Assembly: GCA_002010665.1 (NCBI GenBank)
Contig: MTON01000005.1
Location: forward strand, 1,116 to 65,115
Source of the DNA: Candidatus Aminicenantes bacterium JdFR-78
GTDB taxonomy: Bacteria; Acidobacteriota; Aminicenantia; JdFR-78
Direction of reading: 5' to 3'
DNA length: 64,000 nucleotides
The translations under genes and the position numbers were made by a program. Of the stretch, positions 1-8,957 are shown in pieces. The notes beneath the pieces were generated by a model. It was not told where the DNA came from. It searched no databases and saw only the letters and a list, made by a program, of their open reading frames with translations. The number at the start of each line of letters is the position of its first letter. Positions within the stretch are counted from its first letter, which is position 1.

Positions 1-1328
1 CCAGCCATTAACTCAATCGCAATTACTGCCTGAGCATTGTCTATTATCTGTCTTGTCTTCAATGCAGTTGTCATACCCATGCTCACAAAGTCTTCCTGAT
101 CAGCTGCAGCTGGAATTGATCCAATTGCCGCAGGGGTGCTCAGTACTCTGTTTTCGCAAACTAACGCACCTGCCGTATACTGAGCAAGCATCATCCCAGA
201 AAACATCCCAGCTCCCTTAGTTAGGAAGGCAGGAAGCCCCATGCTTAAATTAGGGTTCATCAATCTATTTAATCTTCTCTCTGAGAGAACTGCAACTGTG
301 GTAATTGCTATCCCCAATAATTCAAGAGCAAAAGCCTGAGGAGTGCCTTGAAAATTAGCACCAGTAAGAACTTCGTTATCCTCTGGAAAAAAGGTGGGAT
401 TGTCCGCTGCATTATTCAATTCTGTTTCTATGATGTATCTTGACCATTTAAGTGCATCTCTAGCTGCTCCTACAACTTGGGGTGTGCTACGGAGACTATA
501 GGCATCCTGAACTTTTTTACCTTTCTGAGCTAAAAGTTCACTCCCTTCCACTAATTTTCTGATATTCTCACTGCACTCAATAGCTCCTGGATATCCTCTT
601 ACTTTATGTAATCTTTCATCATAAGCCTTCATATTTGCGTTTAAAACCTCAAGGGTCATTGCAGCTGCTATTTCTGAATGTTTTATCCACTGATGAGCAT
701 CATAAATTTCCAGTGCTCCCATTCCTGTGATAACATTGGAACCATTTATAGTTGCCAGCCCATCCCTCGCTTCATAAACAATGGTTGGAATTCCGGCTTT
801 TTCCATTGCCAATTTTCCTGGAAGTCTTTTCCCCTTGTAAAAAGCCTCTCCTTCACCCATTAGAACTAATGCCATTTGAGCCATGGGCGAGAGATCTCCG
901 CATGCTCCAACTGAACCCCGTTCACATACAACAGGTGTAACACCTCGGTTCAACATTTCTTTAAGAGTTTCTACTACTATAGGTCTCAGCCCGGAGCGTC
1001 CATGACAATGACAGTTTATTCTGCTTAACATAGCTGCCCTTACCACTTCTATTGGGAAAGGTTTGCCATAACCAGCTGCATGACTGTAAATAAGATACCT
1101 CTGAAATTTCTTGACCTGTTCAGGAGTTAAAATAACCTCTGATAATTCACCAATACCTGTATTAATACCATACATAATTTCTCGCGCTCTTATTTTTTGC
1201 TCAACCATTTCACGACACTTTTTTATTCTCTCCATTGCTTCAGGCGAAATTTCGATTTTTTCATTTTCCCGCGCAACTTTTACTACTTTTTCAATTGTTA
1301 AACTGTGACCATCCACTATAATGCTCAT
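1..1328 (-). CDS. hutH: Histidine ammonia-lyase-like MIO enzyme (partial, C-terminus off the window)
   Basis: Aromatic amino acid ammonia-lyase family, cytosolic; the family deaminates histidine (to urocanate), Phe or Tyr. About 442 of the usual ~500 residues are present. The start is the ATG at 1328, preceded by AAGGAGG. Two features favour histidine: the substrate-loop Ser-His (YSHAAG) instead of the His-Leu or Phe-Leu of Tyr/Phe lyases, and the QEDFVSMG segment carrying the Glu typical of HutH. The MIO cofactor normally forms from Ala-Ser-Gly, but here the triad is Ala-Cys-Gly (GACGDLSP), with Cys143 encoded at 900-902. It is the last visible gene of an operon with an MBL hydrolase, a PLP enzyme and homoserine dehydrogenase, with 20 nt to the gene upstream. 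No hutU, hutI or hutG is visible, so histidine as substrate is an inference. Confidence 0.85.
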   Translation of the reverse strand, partial: MSIIVDGHSLTIEKVVKVARENEKIEISPEAMERIKKCREMVEQKIRAREIMYGINTGIGELSEVILTPEQVKKFQRYLIYSHAAGYGKPFPIEVVRAAMLSRINCHCHGRSGLRPIVVETLKEMLNRGVTPVVCERGSVGACGDLSPMAQMALVLMGEGEAFYKGKRLPGKLAMEKAGIPTIVYEARDGLATINGSNVITGMGALEIYDAHQWIKHSEIAAAMTLEVLNANMKAYDERLHKVRGYPGAIECSENIRKLVEGSELLAQKGKKVQDAYSLRSTPQVVGAARDALKWSRYIIETELNNAADNPTFFPEDNEVLTGANFQGTPQAFALELLGIAITTVAVLSERRLNRLMNPNLSMGLPAFLTKGAGMFSGMMLAQYTAGALVCENRVLSTPAAIGSIPAAADQEDFVSMGMTTALKTRQIIDNAQAVIAIELMA

Positions 1329-1348
1329 TTATTGCCTCCTTTTTATGT

Positions 1349-2125
1349 CTAAAATTCAGAGAGATTTATTTGCATGCCATCATTTGCAGAAATTACTTTT
1401 ATACCTAGTTCTTCGCTCAATTGCTGGGCAACTTCCCAAGGTCTTGCTTTAAGTAATGTCATACCAAAATGTGTGAGAATAGCTAATTTTGGTCTTATAT
1501 GTGAAATTATTTTTTTTGCATCCTGCACTGTTAAATGTTGAATATCATATTTTAAATTTGACTTTGATTCAAGGCGAACAGTATTCAGAATCAGAATATC
1601 TCCTCTATAATAATTCTCTAATCCCTCGAAATAAAGGGTATCTGCAATAAGGGAAATCGTTATTCTAGAACTATAGATAATTAATCCATAAGTCTCAACC
1701 GGATGAACATGCTTTACAGGAGTTGAGAATTTTATATTCCCTATTGAATATACCTCACCTTCTACAAGAACCTCTATTTTCTCAACATACTCGCGCACAT
1801 ATTTTAAAATAACTGGATCTTCATTTAGAGCATCAGAGGGAGCAAAAACTGCACCTTTTCTTCTAAAACCACCCTCTGTCATAGCTTCAATCATTATATT
1901 AATATCATTAGAATGATCGAGATGTTTGTGAGTCAATATAATTCCATTTAGATCAAGTGGACTCAATTTTGGTTTACTAGAGAAACACTTTACAAGTGTT
2001 CCAGGCCCAGGGTCAATTAATATATTAGTGCCTTGTAAACTAAGCCACACACCTCCTGATGCTCTTAACTGTTTAGTTACAACTACTCTTGCTCCTGCTG
2101 TTCCTAAAAATTTAATGAAATCCAT
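1349..2125 (-). CDS. Metallo-beta-lactamase-fold hydrolase
   Basis: 258-residue cytosolic MBL-fold protein. The metal-binding THKHLDH motif (T-H-x-H-x-D-H) is at residues 65-71, with later His residues (VKHVHPVE and LTHFG) in the expected ligand positions. The compact length and lack of extra domains resemble RNase Z-like or PhnP-like hydrolases; I cannot assign a substrate. The start codon lies only 2 nt beyond the stop of the PLP-enzyme gene, so translation is probably coupled. Its position between a Cys/Met-type PLP enzyme and an ammonia-lyase suggests a role in amino-acid-derived metabolites, but that is context only. Confidence 0.85.
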   Translation of the reverse strand: MDFIKFLGTAGARVVVTKQLRASGGVWLSLQGTNILIDPGPGTLVKCFSSKPKLSPLDLNGIILTHKHLDHSNDINIMIEAMTEGGFRRKGAVFAPSDALNEDPVILKYVREYVEKIEVLVEGEVYSIGNIKFSTPVKHVHPVETYGLIIYSSRITISLIADTLYFEGLENYYRGDILILNTVRLESKSNLKYDIQHLTVQDAKKIISHIRPKLAILTHFGMTLLKARPWEVAQQLSEELGIKVISANDGMQINLSEF

Positions 2126-2127
2126 TA

Positions 2128-3531
2128 TTAAATTGAATTAAGAGCTTGATCAAGATCCTTAATTAAATCGTCTGGATCTTCACCACCAACGCACAATCTT
2201 ATCATCTGAGGAGGAATATTTGCTTCCTTACGAGCCTCTTCACCCTGCTGTTGATGGGTGGAGATTGCAGGTATTGTAGCAATACTTTTTATCCTCCCAA
2301 GATCAGTCGCCCTAAATATTAATTTGAGATTATCATAAACTTTTCTTGTATCCTCTGCACTGCCAGCTACATTAAAGGACATTAGGTGCCCGTATCTGTT
2401 AACAGGATTACCATTTTCATCCTCGGAATCAACGAGTTTGAAATATTTCTTTGCTAATTTATGAAGAGGATGGGACGGTAAACCTAAATAGTCCACTCTT
2501 TCAACTTTTGGATGGGACTCGAGAAATTGAGCTATTTTCATTGAAGACCTGCTAAAGTGATCCATTTTAATTCTCAATGTTTTTATCTCGCTAATTGTGA
2601 AAATAGCATTTAATGGAGATAAACATGGGCCGTAATCTCTGAAAGGCCACAATTTCACCCACTCACCAAAATTTTCCCGCATTTCATCATTATCAATATT
2701 GGTAACAATATTTTTTCTCGCCACTATTATACCTCCGATTATGTAACCACTTGCAGTAGCAGATTTGGTGAGAGAATGAACCACAATATCAGCACCATGA
2801 ACCAGTGGTCTTAAAAGTGCAGGGGTAGCAATTGTGCTATCCACTATAAGTGGAACTCCATGCTCATGAGCAAGTTTGGCTACTTCCTCAATATCAAATA
2901 TACCGAGTTGAGGATTACTTGGCATTTCTCCGTAAAGAAATCTTGTATTTTCATCTATTTTTTCCTCCCATTCATTTAAATCTGTTGCATCTTTAATCCA
3001 TCGAACTTCAATCCCCCTCTCTTCCATTCTTCGAAGATTGAATAGCTGATAAGTTCCTCCATAACATTGAATTGTTGCCACAAAATTAATTTTTTCATCA
3101 ATTTTTCTTGTTCTTTTAATTAAAAAGGGCTCTGTAGCAAGAAATATAGCTGATAATCCAGATGCAGTGGCACATGCTGAAGCTTCCAAATCAGTTCCAT
3201 ATGTTTCTAATAAAGCAAAAGTTTGTTCAAGATAATAAATGGTTGGATTTGCAATTCTTGTATAAATCCATGCAGGAATTTTGTAAGCTAAAGCAGCTTC
3301 AAGTTCATCCGAGTCCTTAAAACACTGGGATGAACTTAAATAAAGGGGTTCTATTACTGAACCCTGATTTTTATTATAAGCTTCTTCTATAGAGTACAAT
3401 CCATGCACTGCTATTGTGTCAAATTTTGCTTTCTTCATTCTATTCCAGTATTCTTTTCTCTCTTGAATGATTTTTTCAGCCTCCTTAATATATTTCATGA
3501 CTCCGGGACTTAGTTCTTGATTTGATGACAT
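2128..3531 (-). CDS. Cys/Met metabolism PLP-dependent enzyme (gamma-synthase/gamma-lyase family)
   Basis: 467-residue fold-type I PLP enzyme of the trans-sulfuration family (cystathionine gamma-synthase, methionine gamma-lyase, O-acylhomoserine sulfhydrylase). Visible landmarks are the YTRIANPT segment that binds the PLP phosphate of the partner subunit, an Asp in IVDST, and the Schiff-base Lys256 in HSLTKSATASG. It is longer than the usual 380-430 residues because of an N-terminal helix and small insertions. Sitting directly downstream of homoserine dehydrogenase (6 nt gap) favours a homoserine-derived substrate, so sulfur-amino-acid synthesis is plausible; a lyase role cannot be excluded. 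The ATG at 3531 is preceded by AGGAGGT. Confidence 0.88.
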   Translation of the reverse strand: MSSNQELSPGVMKYIKEAEKIIQERKEYWNRMKKAKFDTIAVHGLYSIEEAYNKNQGSVIEPLYLSSSQCFKDSDELEAALAYKIPAWIYTRIANPTIYYLEQTFALLETYGTDLEASACATASGLSAIFLATEPFLIKRTRKIDEKINFVATIQCYGGTYQLFNLRRMEERGIEVRWIKDATDLNEWEEKIDENTRFLYGEMPSNPQLGIFDIEEVAKLAHEHGVPLIVDSTIATPALLRPLVHGADIVVHSLTKSATASGYIIGGIIVARKNIVTNIDNDEMRENFGEWVKLWPFRDYGPCLSPLNAIFTISEIKTLRIKMDHFSRSSMKIAQFLESHPKVERVDYLGLPSHPLHKLAKKYFKLVDSEDENGNPVNRYGHLMSFNVAGSAEDTRKVYDNLKLIFRATDLGRIKSIATIPAISTHQQQGEEARKEANIPPQMIRLCVGGEDPDDLIKDLDQALNSI

Positions 3532-3537
3532 ATTTTA

Positions 3538-4587
3538 TTACCTCCTTTCCTCCTTTAAAATATTAAAATGAATGTTTAAGATGTCGCTTAAAATTGCATA
3601 CCCGGTCTCTTTCCTACCAGCTCCGGGTCCCTGAATTATCACCTCCCCTAACAAATCAAGTTTAAAGCATAAAGCATTAATTATGTCTGTAATATTTGCC
3701 AAAGGCTCTGTTAAAGGGATTCTTTCAGGCTTCACTGATGCAATTATTTCTCCATTCTCTTTTTTCGCAGAAGCAATGAGTTTGTATCTATACCCCATTT
3801 CCTTGGCATTTAAAACATCCTCTTTTGATATACCCGTTATCCCCTCCCTTTCAACTTCCTGAGGTTTTATTTTCCCATCAAACAATACATTGGACAGAAT
3901 TACAATCTTTGCAACTGCATCATACCCCTCAACATCTGCAGTGGGATCAGCCTCTGCATAACCTAATTCCTGTGCCAATTTAAGTGCCTGCTCATATTCT
4001 AGTCCTTCTTCCATCTTCGTTAATATGAAATTTGTTGTTCCATTAAGTATCCCTCTGATTTCAAGAATTTCATTTCCTTTGAAAGAACTTTCAACTAAGT
4101 TAAAAATCGGCGAACCACTCATAACCGTGCCTTCAAATTTAAAATAAACATTATTTTTTTCTGCTAATTTTTTCAACTCGTGATAATGAAGGGCAACTGG
4201 TCCTTTATTTGAGGTCACTACATGACATCCTTTTTGAATCGCTTTTTTAATATAAGCTGTAGCAGGCTCTCCTGTTTGAAGATTAGTATAGGTAACCTCA
4301 ACCATGATGTCAGCTTCCACATTATCAATAAAATATTCTGCCTCAATTTTTCCTGCTTCTTCTTTCCTATAATTCTCAATCCTCTCTCCTCTCTTCAAAA
4401 TATCCAAGAGCTTATCTAAATCAATTCCCTCAGGCTCAATGATTGAACCCTTTAATTTATCGCAAATTCCGACTATTTTGGCTTCAAAATCATAATTCTT
4501 TTTTAGAAATTTTTCCTTTTCATTCAGAATTTCAAGGAAACCCTGCCCAACTGTTCCACACCCTATCAGAGCAATTCTATAAGCCAT
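3538..4587 (-). CDS. hom: Homoserine dehydrogenase
   Basis: Reduces aspartate semialdehyde to homoserine with NAD(P)H, the branch point to threonine and methionine. The 349 residues show an N-terminal Rossmann motif (GCGTVGQG), a TSNKGPVA segment, and the catalytic-domain signature GTTNFILTKM followed by LGYAEADPTADVEGYDA. There is no C-terminal ACT domain, so feedback inhibition by threonine through that domain is not expected; this resembles the short archaeal and Thermotoga type. The start is the ATG at 4587 with AAAGGAGG upstream. It is the first gene of the operon that runs through the PLP enzyme, the MBL hydrolase and the ammonia-lyase. Confidence 0.93.
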   Translation of the reverse strand: MAYRIALIGCGTVGQGFLEILNEKEKFLKKNYDFEAKIVGICDKLKGSIIEPEGIDLDKLLDILKRGERIENYRKEEAGKIEAEYFIDNVEADIMVEVTYTNLQTGEPATAYIKKAIQKGCHVVTSNKGPVALHYHELKKLAEKNNVYFKFEGTVMSGSPIFNLVESSFKGNEILEIRGILNGTTNFILTKMEEGLEYEQALKLAQELGYAEADPTADVEGYDAVAKIVILSNVLFDGKIKPQEVEREGITGISKEDVLNAKEMGYRYKLIASAKKENGEIIASVKPERIPLTEPLANITDIINALCFKLDLLGEVIIQGPGAGRKETGYAILSDILNIHFNILKEERR

Positions 4588-4664
4588 TGAAAACCTCCTT
4601 TTCTAACTTTATAACATAACATGAAAAAATTTAAAATTTTTTATATAATTTTAATCTAAAATCA

Positions 4665-5711
4665 ATGATTACAATAGATGGTTCTTATGGAGAGGGCGGA
4701 GGTCAAATATTAAGAACAAGCCTAAGTCTATCTGTAATTTTAAATAAACCGGTTAAAATAACTAATATAAGAGCAAAAAGACCTAATCCAGGACTTAAAC
4801 CCCAGCACCTCACCTGCATAAAAGCTTTAACAAAGATTTCAAATGCTCGAGTGGAAGGAGATAGATTAAATTCTCAGAATTTAACCTTTATTCCAACCAA
4901 TTGTAGAGGAGGAAACTTTTCTTTTGATGTCGCTGAAGATATGCCAAGTGCAGGAGCTGTTAGCCTGGTGGCACAAGCATTATTCCTGCCTTTATCAAGA
5001 GCGAGAATATCCTCAAAGGTCATTATTAAGGGAGGAACTCATGTAGCATGGAGCCCTCCATATAATTATTTGGATGAAATTTTTATTTATTACATGAGAA
5101 TAATCGGAATTCATGCAAAAACAAATATAAGAAAATGGGGATGGTATCCCAAGGGACAGGGAGAAATTGAAATCGAAATTCAACCATCCAATAAATTTTC
5201 TCCTTTAAATTTGACATATAGGGGAAGTATTAAAAGATTAAAAATTCTCTCAGTGGTATCAAATCTACCTTATTCAATTGCAGAAAGGCAGGCCAAAAGA
5301 GGAGAGAAAATTCTCAGAGAAGAGGGATTCTCCCCTGATATAGAGATCAGAGAAGTAAGCTCAAGGGGAAAGGGGACTTTTTTCTTTTTACGAGCAGATT
5401 TTGAAAATTCAAGAGTTGGATTCTCAAGTTTGGGAGAAATCGGCAAAAGAGCTGAAAAAGTTGCAGAAGAAGCAGTAGAGGAGTTTTTACAGTTTTATAA
5501 ATCGAATATGTGTTTAGACCAGCATATCACTGACCAGCTAATTCCATACCTTGCATTAGCTCAAGGAGAATCCACTATAACAACCTACTGTTTATCAGAA
5601 CATGCTCTCACAAATATATGGGTTGTAGAGAAATTTTTGCCTATTAAATTCCGTATTGAAGGTAGAAAAGGGGAACCAGCTAAAATTTCTGTTAGAGGGA
5701 CAGGTTTTTAA
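4665..5711 (+). CDS. rtcA: RNA 3'-terminal phosphate cyclase
   Basis: Converts RNA 3'-phosphate ends to 2',3'-cyclic phosphates using ATP through a covalent enzyme-AMP intermediate. The 348 residues begin with the family signature GSYGEGGGQILR, contain a PGLKPQH segment, and carry the AMP-accepting His late in the protein (SEHALTN). The length matches bacterial and archaeal RtcA. No rtcB ligase or rtcR regulator is adjacent. The start has no Shine-Dalgarno match, and a TATAAT-like box lies about 15 nt upstream (4644-4649). The 3' end overlaps the convergent mutS gene by 4 nt. Confidence 0.93.
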   Translation: MITIDGSYGEGGGQILRTSLSLSVILNKPVKITNIRAKRPNPGLKPQHLTCIKALTKISNARVEGDRLNSQNLTFIPTNCRGGNFSFDVAEDMPSAGAVSLVAQALFLPLSRARISSKVIIKGGTHVAWSPPYNYLDEIFIYYMRIIGIHAKTNIRKWGWYPKGQGEIEIEIQPSNKFSPLNLTYRGSIKRLKILSVVSNLPYSIAERQAKRGEKILREEGFSPDIEIREVSSRGKGTFFFLRADFENSRVGFSSLGEIGKRAEKVAEEAVEEFLQFYKSNMCLDQHITDQLIPYLALAQGESTITTYCLSEHALTNIWVVEKFLPIKFRIEGRKGEPAKISVRGTGF

Positions 5712-8335
5712 ACTTCCTTTAATTTTTTTTGCAAAGAATTAAGTAAGTTCAGGGCTTCAAGAGGGGTTAAATTTGACAGGTCAAATTTAAGGATCTCCTC
5801 CTTTATTTCTCTTAATAATTCCTCCTCCCTATCTTCCTTAAACAATAAAAGTTGTCTTTTATCCCTTTTCTTTTTTGTTCTATATGCTAATCTGGGTCTT
5901 CCAATATCATCAAATTCTTTTCTTTCCAGATTCAATAGTATTTCCTTTGCTCTTTCAATTACTTCTCTAGGAACACCTGCAAGTTTAGCAACCTGTATAC
6001 CATAACTTTTATCGGATGGACCTTCCAGAATTTTTCTTAAAAATATAATTTCATCCTTCCATTCTTTAACAGAAACATGTAAATTTTTAACCCTCTCTAA
6101 GGTTAAGGCAAGTTCTGTTAGTTCATGATAATGGGTTGCAAATAGTGTTTTTGCATTTAATTTCGGATTTTCATGTATATACTCCACAACAGCCCAGGCA
6201 ATGCTCAATCCATCAAAAGTGCTTGTCCCTCTCCCAATTTCATCGAGTAAAATTAAACTTCGAGGTGTTGCATTATGTAAAATATTAGCTGTTTCTATCA
6301 TCTCAACCATGAAAGTGGACTGCCCTGACGCAAGAAAATCCATTGCCCCTATTCTTGTAAAAATCCTATCAATCACTCCTATTTCAGCCTCTTTAGCTGG
6401 CACAAAAGATCCCATTTGAGCTAAAAGGCATATCAGAGCAACCTGTCTTAGATATGTGGATTTCCCTCCCATGTTGGGTCCAGTAACAATTAGAATTTGA
6501 TTTTTGTGATTATCAAGATAAGTATCATTTGGGATAAAAGGCTCTTCATTATAAATCTCAATTACTGGATGTCTTCCGTCAACAATCTTAATATAATCAG
6601 AAGAGTGAACAACAGGTCTCTTGTAATCCCTATAAACTGCAAGCTCAGCCAATGAGGAGAGAACATCAATAAGGGCGACTAATTGTGACATTTTCTGAAG
6701 CCTCAGAGTCTGCGAAGCAATCTCTTCCCTTATTTTCATGAATATCTGATATTCAAGCTCAGCCATTTTCTGTTCAGCATAAAGAACCTTTTCTTCGTAC
6801 TCTTTCAATTCAGGAGTAATAAATCTTTCAGAATTAACTAAAGTCTGTTTTCTTATATAGTCCTCTGGGATAAGATGAAGATTGGGTTTAGTAACCTCTA
6901 TGTAATAACCAAATATTTTATTATATCCTATTTTTAAAGACTGAATTCCTGTCCTTTCCCTTTCTTTTTTTTCCAATGAAACAATAAAACTCTTTCCTGA
7001 TTTGCTGATTTTTCTTAATTCATCTAATTCCTTATTATAACCATCTTTTATAATACCTCCCTCTGTCAATAAATGAGGCGGTTCCTCAACAATTGCCCTA
7101 TTGATCAAATCAAACACATCACTAAGGTCATCCCATTTAAAATAACATTCCCTTAAGATAGGAGAGGAGAATTTCTCAAGCAAGGATTTAATTTTAGGAA
7201 GTATTAATATAGAGTTTTTTAAAGCAATTAAATCCTTTGGATGAGCAACAGACAAATTTATTTTACTTGTAATTCTTTCTAAGTCATATATATTTTTAAG
7301 TAATTTCCTTATCTCTTTCCTTTCTATATTATTGTTAAAAAATTCCTCAACACCATTAAGCCTTTTATTAATCTCATCAATATTTAAAAGAGGATGTAAA
7401 AGCCATTGTTTTAACAATCTTCCTCCCATAGGAGTTAGCGTGAAATCTATTATTTCAAGGAGAGAACCCTTCCTACTTCCGTCTCTCAAATTAATACAAA
7501 GTTCGAGATTACGAATTGTAGATGAATCCAGTAACATATATTCTCTAGAATAAAAATACGAGATTCTATTTATAAATGATAGACTATCTTTTCTGATCTG
7601 TTGAAGATAATATAAGAGACCTCCTGCAGCACAAATTGCAAGTTCCTTTTCTTTAAATCCAAAACCATCCAAAGTATTTACCTTAAAATGCTTTAACAAA
7701 ATTTTTTCAGCCTGGGTAAAATCGAATACCCAACTATCAACAGGATTTTTCAAAACATCCGTAAAATTTTCATTATTAAAAAAATTTTTAATAAATGACT
7801 CTTTATCTAATGGAAAAATTAATTCTCTTGGAGAGAGTCTAAAAATCTCATCAATAAAATCCTTCTCCTCCTCTTCTGTATATTGCGTTGCCCTGATTTC
7901 ACCTGAAGAAAGGTCAATTAGGGCAAGCCCCCATCTATTTTTTTCAGGATAAACACATATAATATAATTGGACTCCTTTGCTTCATCAATTTCAACTTCT
8001 ACTGCTGTGCCAGGAGTTAAAACTTTTATAACTTCTCTTTTAACAACTCCTTTCGCTAATTTAGGGTCTTCTACCTGTTCACATATTGCTACCTTGTAAC
8101 CCCTCTTTAAAAGTTTTGCAATATATGAATCTGCTGCATGATAGGGTATTCCACACATTGGAGCATTCTGCCTGGATGTCAAAGCAATTTCCAAAATCTT
8201 AGACGCTATTTCCGCATCTTCATAAAACATTTCATAAAAATCTCCGAGTCTAAAAAATAGGATAGCATCAGGATAATTTTGTTTAATTGATTTGTACTGT
8301 TTCATCATTGGAGTAATGGAATTTCTTTCCTTCAT
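5708..8335 (-). CDS. mutS: DNA mismatch repair protein MutS
   Basis: Recognises mismatches and starts methyl-independent mismatch repair. At 875 residues it is full length. The N-terminal mismatch-binding loop has the Phe-x-Glu motif (GDFYEMF, around residue 30). The C-terminal ATPase has a Walker A box GPNMGGKST near residue 620, Walker B (LILLDEIGRGTS) and the ATHYHEL segment. No mutL is in the window. A strong promoter (TTGACT-N17-TATAAT, 8347-8375) ends 11 nt before the ATG, and no Shine-Dalgarno is present, so the mRNA should be nearly leaderless. It is divergent from pgsA. Confidence 0.97.
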   Translation of the reverse strand: MKERNSITPMMKQYKSIKQNYPDAILFFRLGDFYEMFYEDAEIASKILEIALTSRQNAPMCGIPYHAADSYIAKLLKRGYKVAICEQVEDPKLAKGVVKREVIKVLTPGTAVEVEIDEAKESNYIICVYPEKNRWGLALIDLSSGEIRATQYTEEEEKDFIDEIFRLSPRELIFPLDKESFIKNFFNNENFTDVLKNPVDSWVFDFTQAEKILLKHFKVNTLDGFGFKEKELAICAAGGLLYYLQQIRKDSLSFINRISYFYSREYMLLDSSTIRNLELCINLRDGSRKGSLLEIIDFTLTPMGGRLLKQWLLHPLLNIDEINKRLNGVEEFFNNNIERKEIRKLLKNIYDLERITSKINLSVAHPKDLIALKNSILILPKIKSLLEKFSSPILRECYFKWDDLSDVFDLINRAIVEEPPHLLTEGGIIKDGYNKELDELRKISKSGKSFIVSLEKKERERTGIQSLKIGYNKIFGYYIEVTKPNLHLIPEDYIRKQTLVNSERFITPELKEYEEKVLYAEQKMAELEYQIFMKIREEIASQTLRLQKMSQLVALIDVLSSLAELAVYRDYKRPVVHSSDYIKIVDGRHPVIEIYNEEPFIPNDTYLDNHKNQILIVTGPNMGGKSTYLRQVALICLLAQMGSFVPAKEAEIGVIDRIFTRIGAMDFLASGQSTFMVEMIETANILHNATPRSLILLDEIGRGTSTFDGLSIAWAVVEYIHENPKLNAKTLFATHYHELTELALTLERVKNLHVSVKEWKDEIIFLRKILEGPSDKSYGIQVAKLAGVPREVIERAKEILLNLERKEFDDIGRPRLAYRTKKKRDKRQLLLFKEDREEELLREIKEEILKFDLSNLTPLEALNLLNSLQKKLKEV

Positions 8336-8346
8336 TTGTTTTCTAA

Positions 8347-8375
8347 ATTATATTTTTAGCCTTTCTTCAAGTCAA
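8347..8375 (-). promoter_or_regulatory. mutS promoter (-35 TTGACT, -10 TATAAT)
   Basis: On the minus strand, -35 TTGACT (8375-8370), a 17-nt spacer and a perfect -10 TATAAT (8352-8347). The mutS ATG starts 11 nt after the -10 box, predicting a 5' leader of about 4 nt without a ribosome binding site. Confidence 0.8.
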
Positions 8376-8378
8376 TAT

Positions 8379-8407
8379 TTGACATAATTTTCTCTCTATA
8401 GTATACA
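8379..8407 (+). promoter_or_regulatory. pgsA promoter (-35 TTGACA, -10 TATACA)
   Basis: -35 TTGACA (8379-8384), a 17-nt spacer and -10 TATACA (8402-8407). The pgsA ATG at 8418 is 10 nt beyond the -10 box, so the transcript should begin within a few nucleotides of the start codon. Only 3 bp separate its -35 box from the divergent mutS -35 box. Confidence 0.75.
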
Positions 8408-8417
8408 TCATTTTAAC

Positions 8418-8957
8418 ATGAATTTACCTAACTGGCTTACGACTTTAAGAATTTTTTTAGTTCCTCCTCTTGTCGTGGTTCTTTTAACTGAGTTTGAAGG
8501 AAGTGAGCCAATAGCTCTTGCAATTTTTCTGCTTGCAGCTATCACAGATTGGTTTGATGGATATTTAGCAAGAAAGCGCAATCAGATTACACTTCTTGGA
8601 AAATTTCTTGATCCAATAGCTGATAAACTTTTAATTGCATCTGCTTTTATTTCCCTTGTTGAAATGAATGTTGTTCCAGCATGGATGGTTGTGATTATTA
8701 TAGGCAGGGAAATTGCTGTGACTGGTTTCAGAGCAATTGCTGCTTCTCATGGGCATAATATACCAGCAGGACTATCAGGAAAAATTAAAATGGTTATCGA
8801 GGTGATTACAATTACTCTTTTAATTGGCAGAAAATATCTTGGCCCCCTTGTATTTCTCAGCAGAATAGCCCTCTGGATCACACTTGTAGCAGCAATTTTA
8901 TCTGCAGTGGATTATTACCTTAAATTTGGGAAGATTTTCTTACTTAAAAAGACTTGA
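8418..8957 (+). CDS. pgsA: CDP-diacylglycerol-glycerol-3-phosphate 3-phosphatidyltransferase
   Basis: Integral membrane enzyme that makes phosphatidylglycerol phosphate, the first step toward phosphatidylglycerol and cardiolipin. The 179 residues contain the CDP-alcohol phosphotransferase signature D-G-x2-A-R-x8-G-x3-D-x3-D (DGYLARKRN then GKFLDPIADK), with about four to five hydrophobic segments. No Shine-Dalgarno precedes the ATG; the promoter is immediately upstream. The 3' end overlaps the convergent fabD gene by 18 nt. Confidence 0.94.
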   Translation: MNLPNWLTTLRIFLVPPLVVVLLTEFEGSEPIALAIFLLAAITDWFDGYLARKRNQITLLGKFLDPIADKLLIASAFISLVEMNVVPAWMVVIIIGREIAVTGFRAIAASHGHNIPAGLSGKIKMVIEVITITLLIGRKYLGPLVFLSRIALWITLVAAILSAVDYYLKFGKIFLLKKT

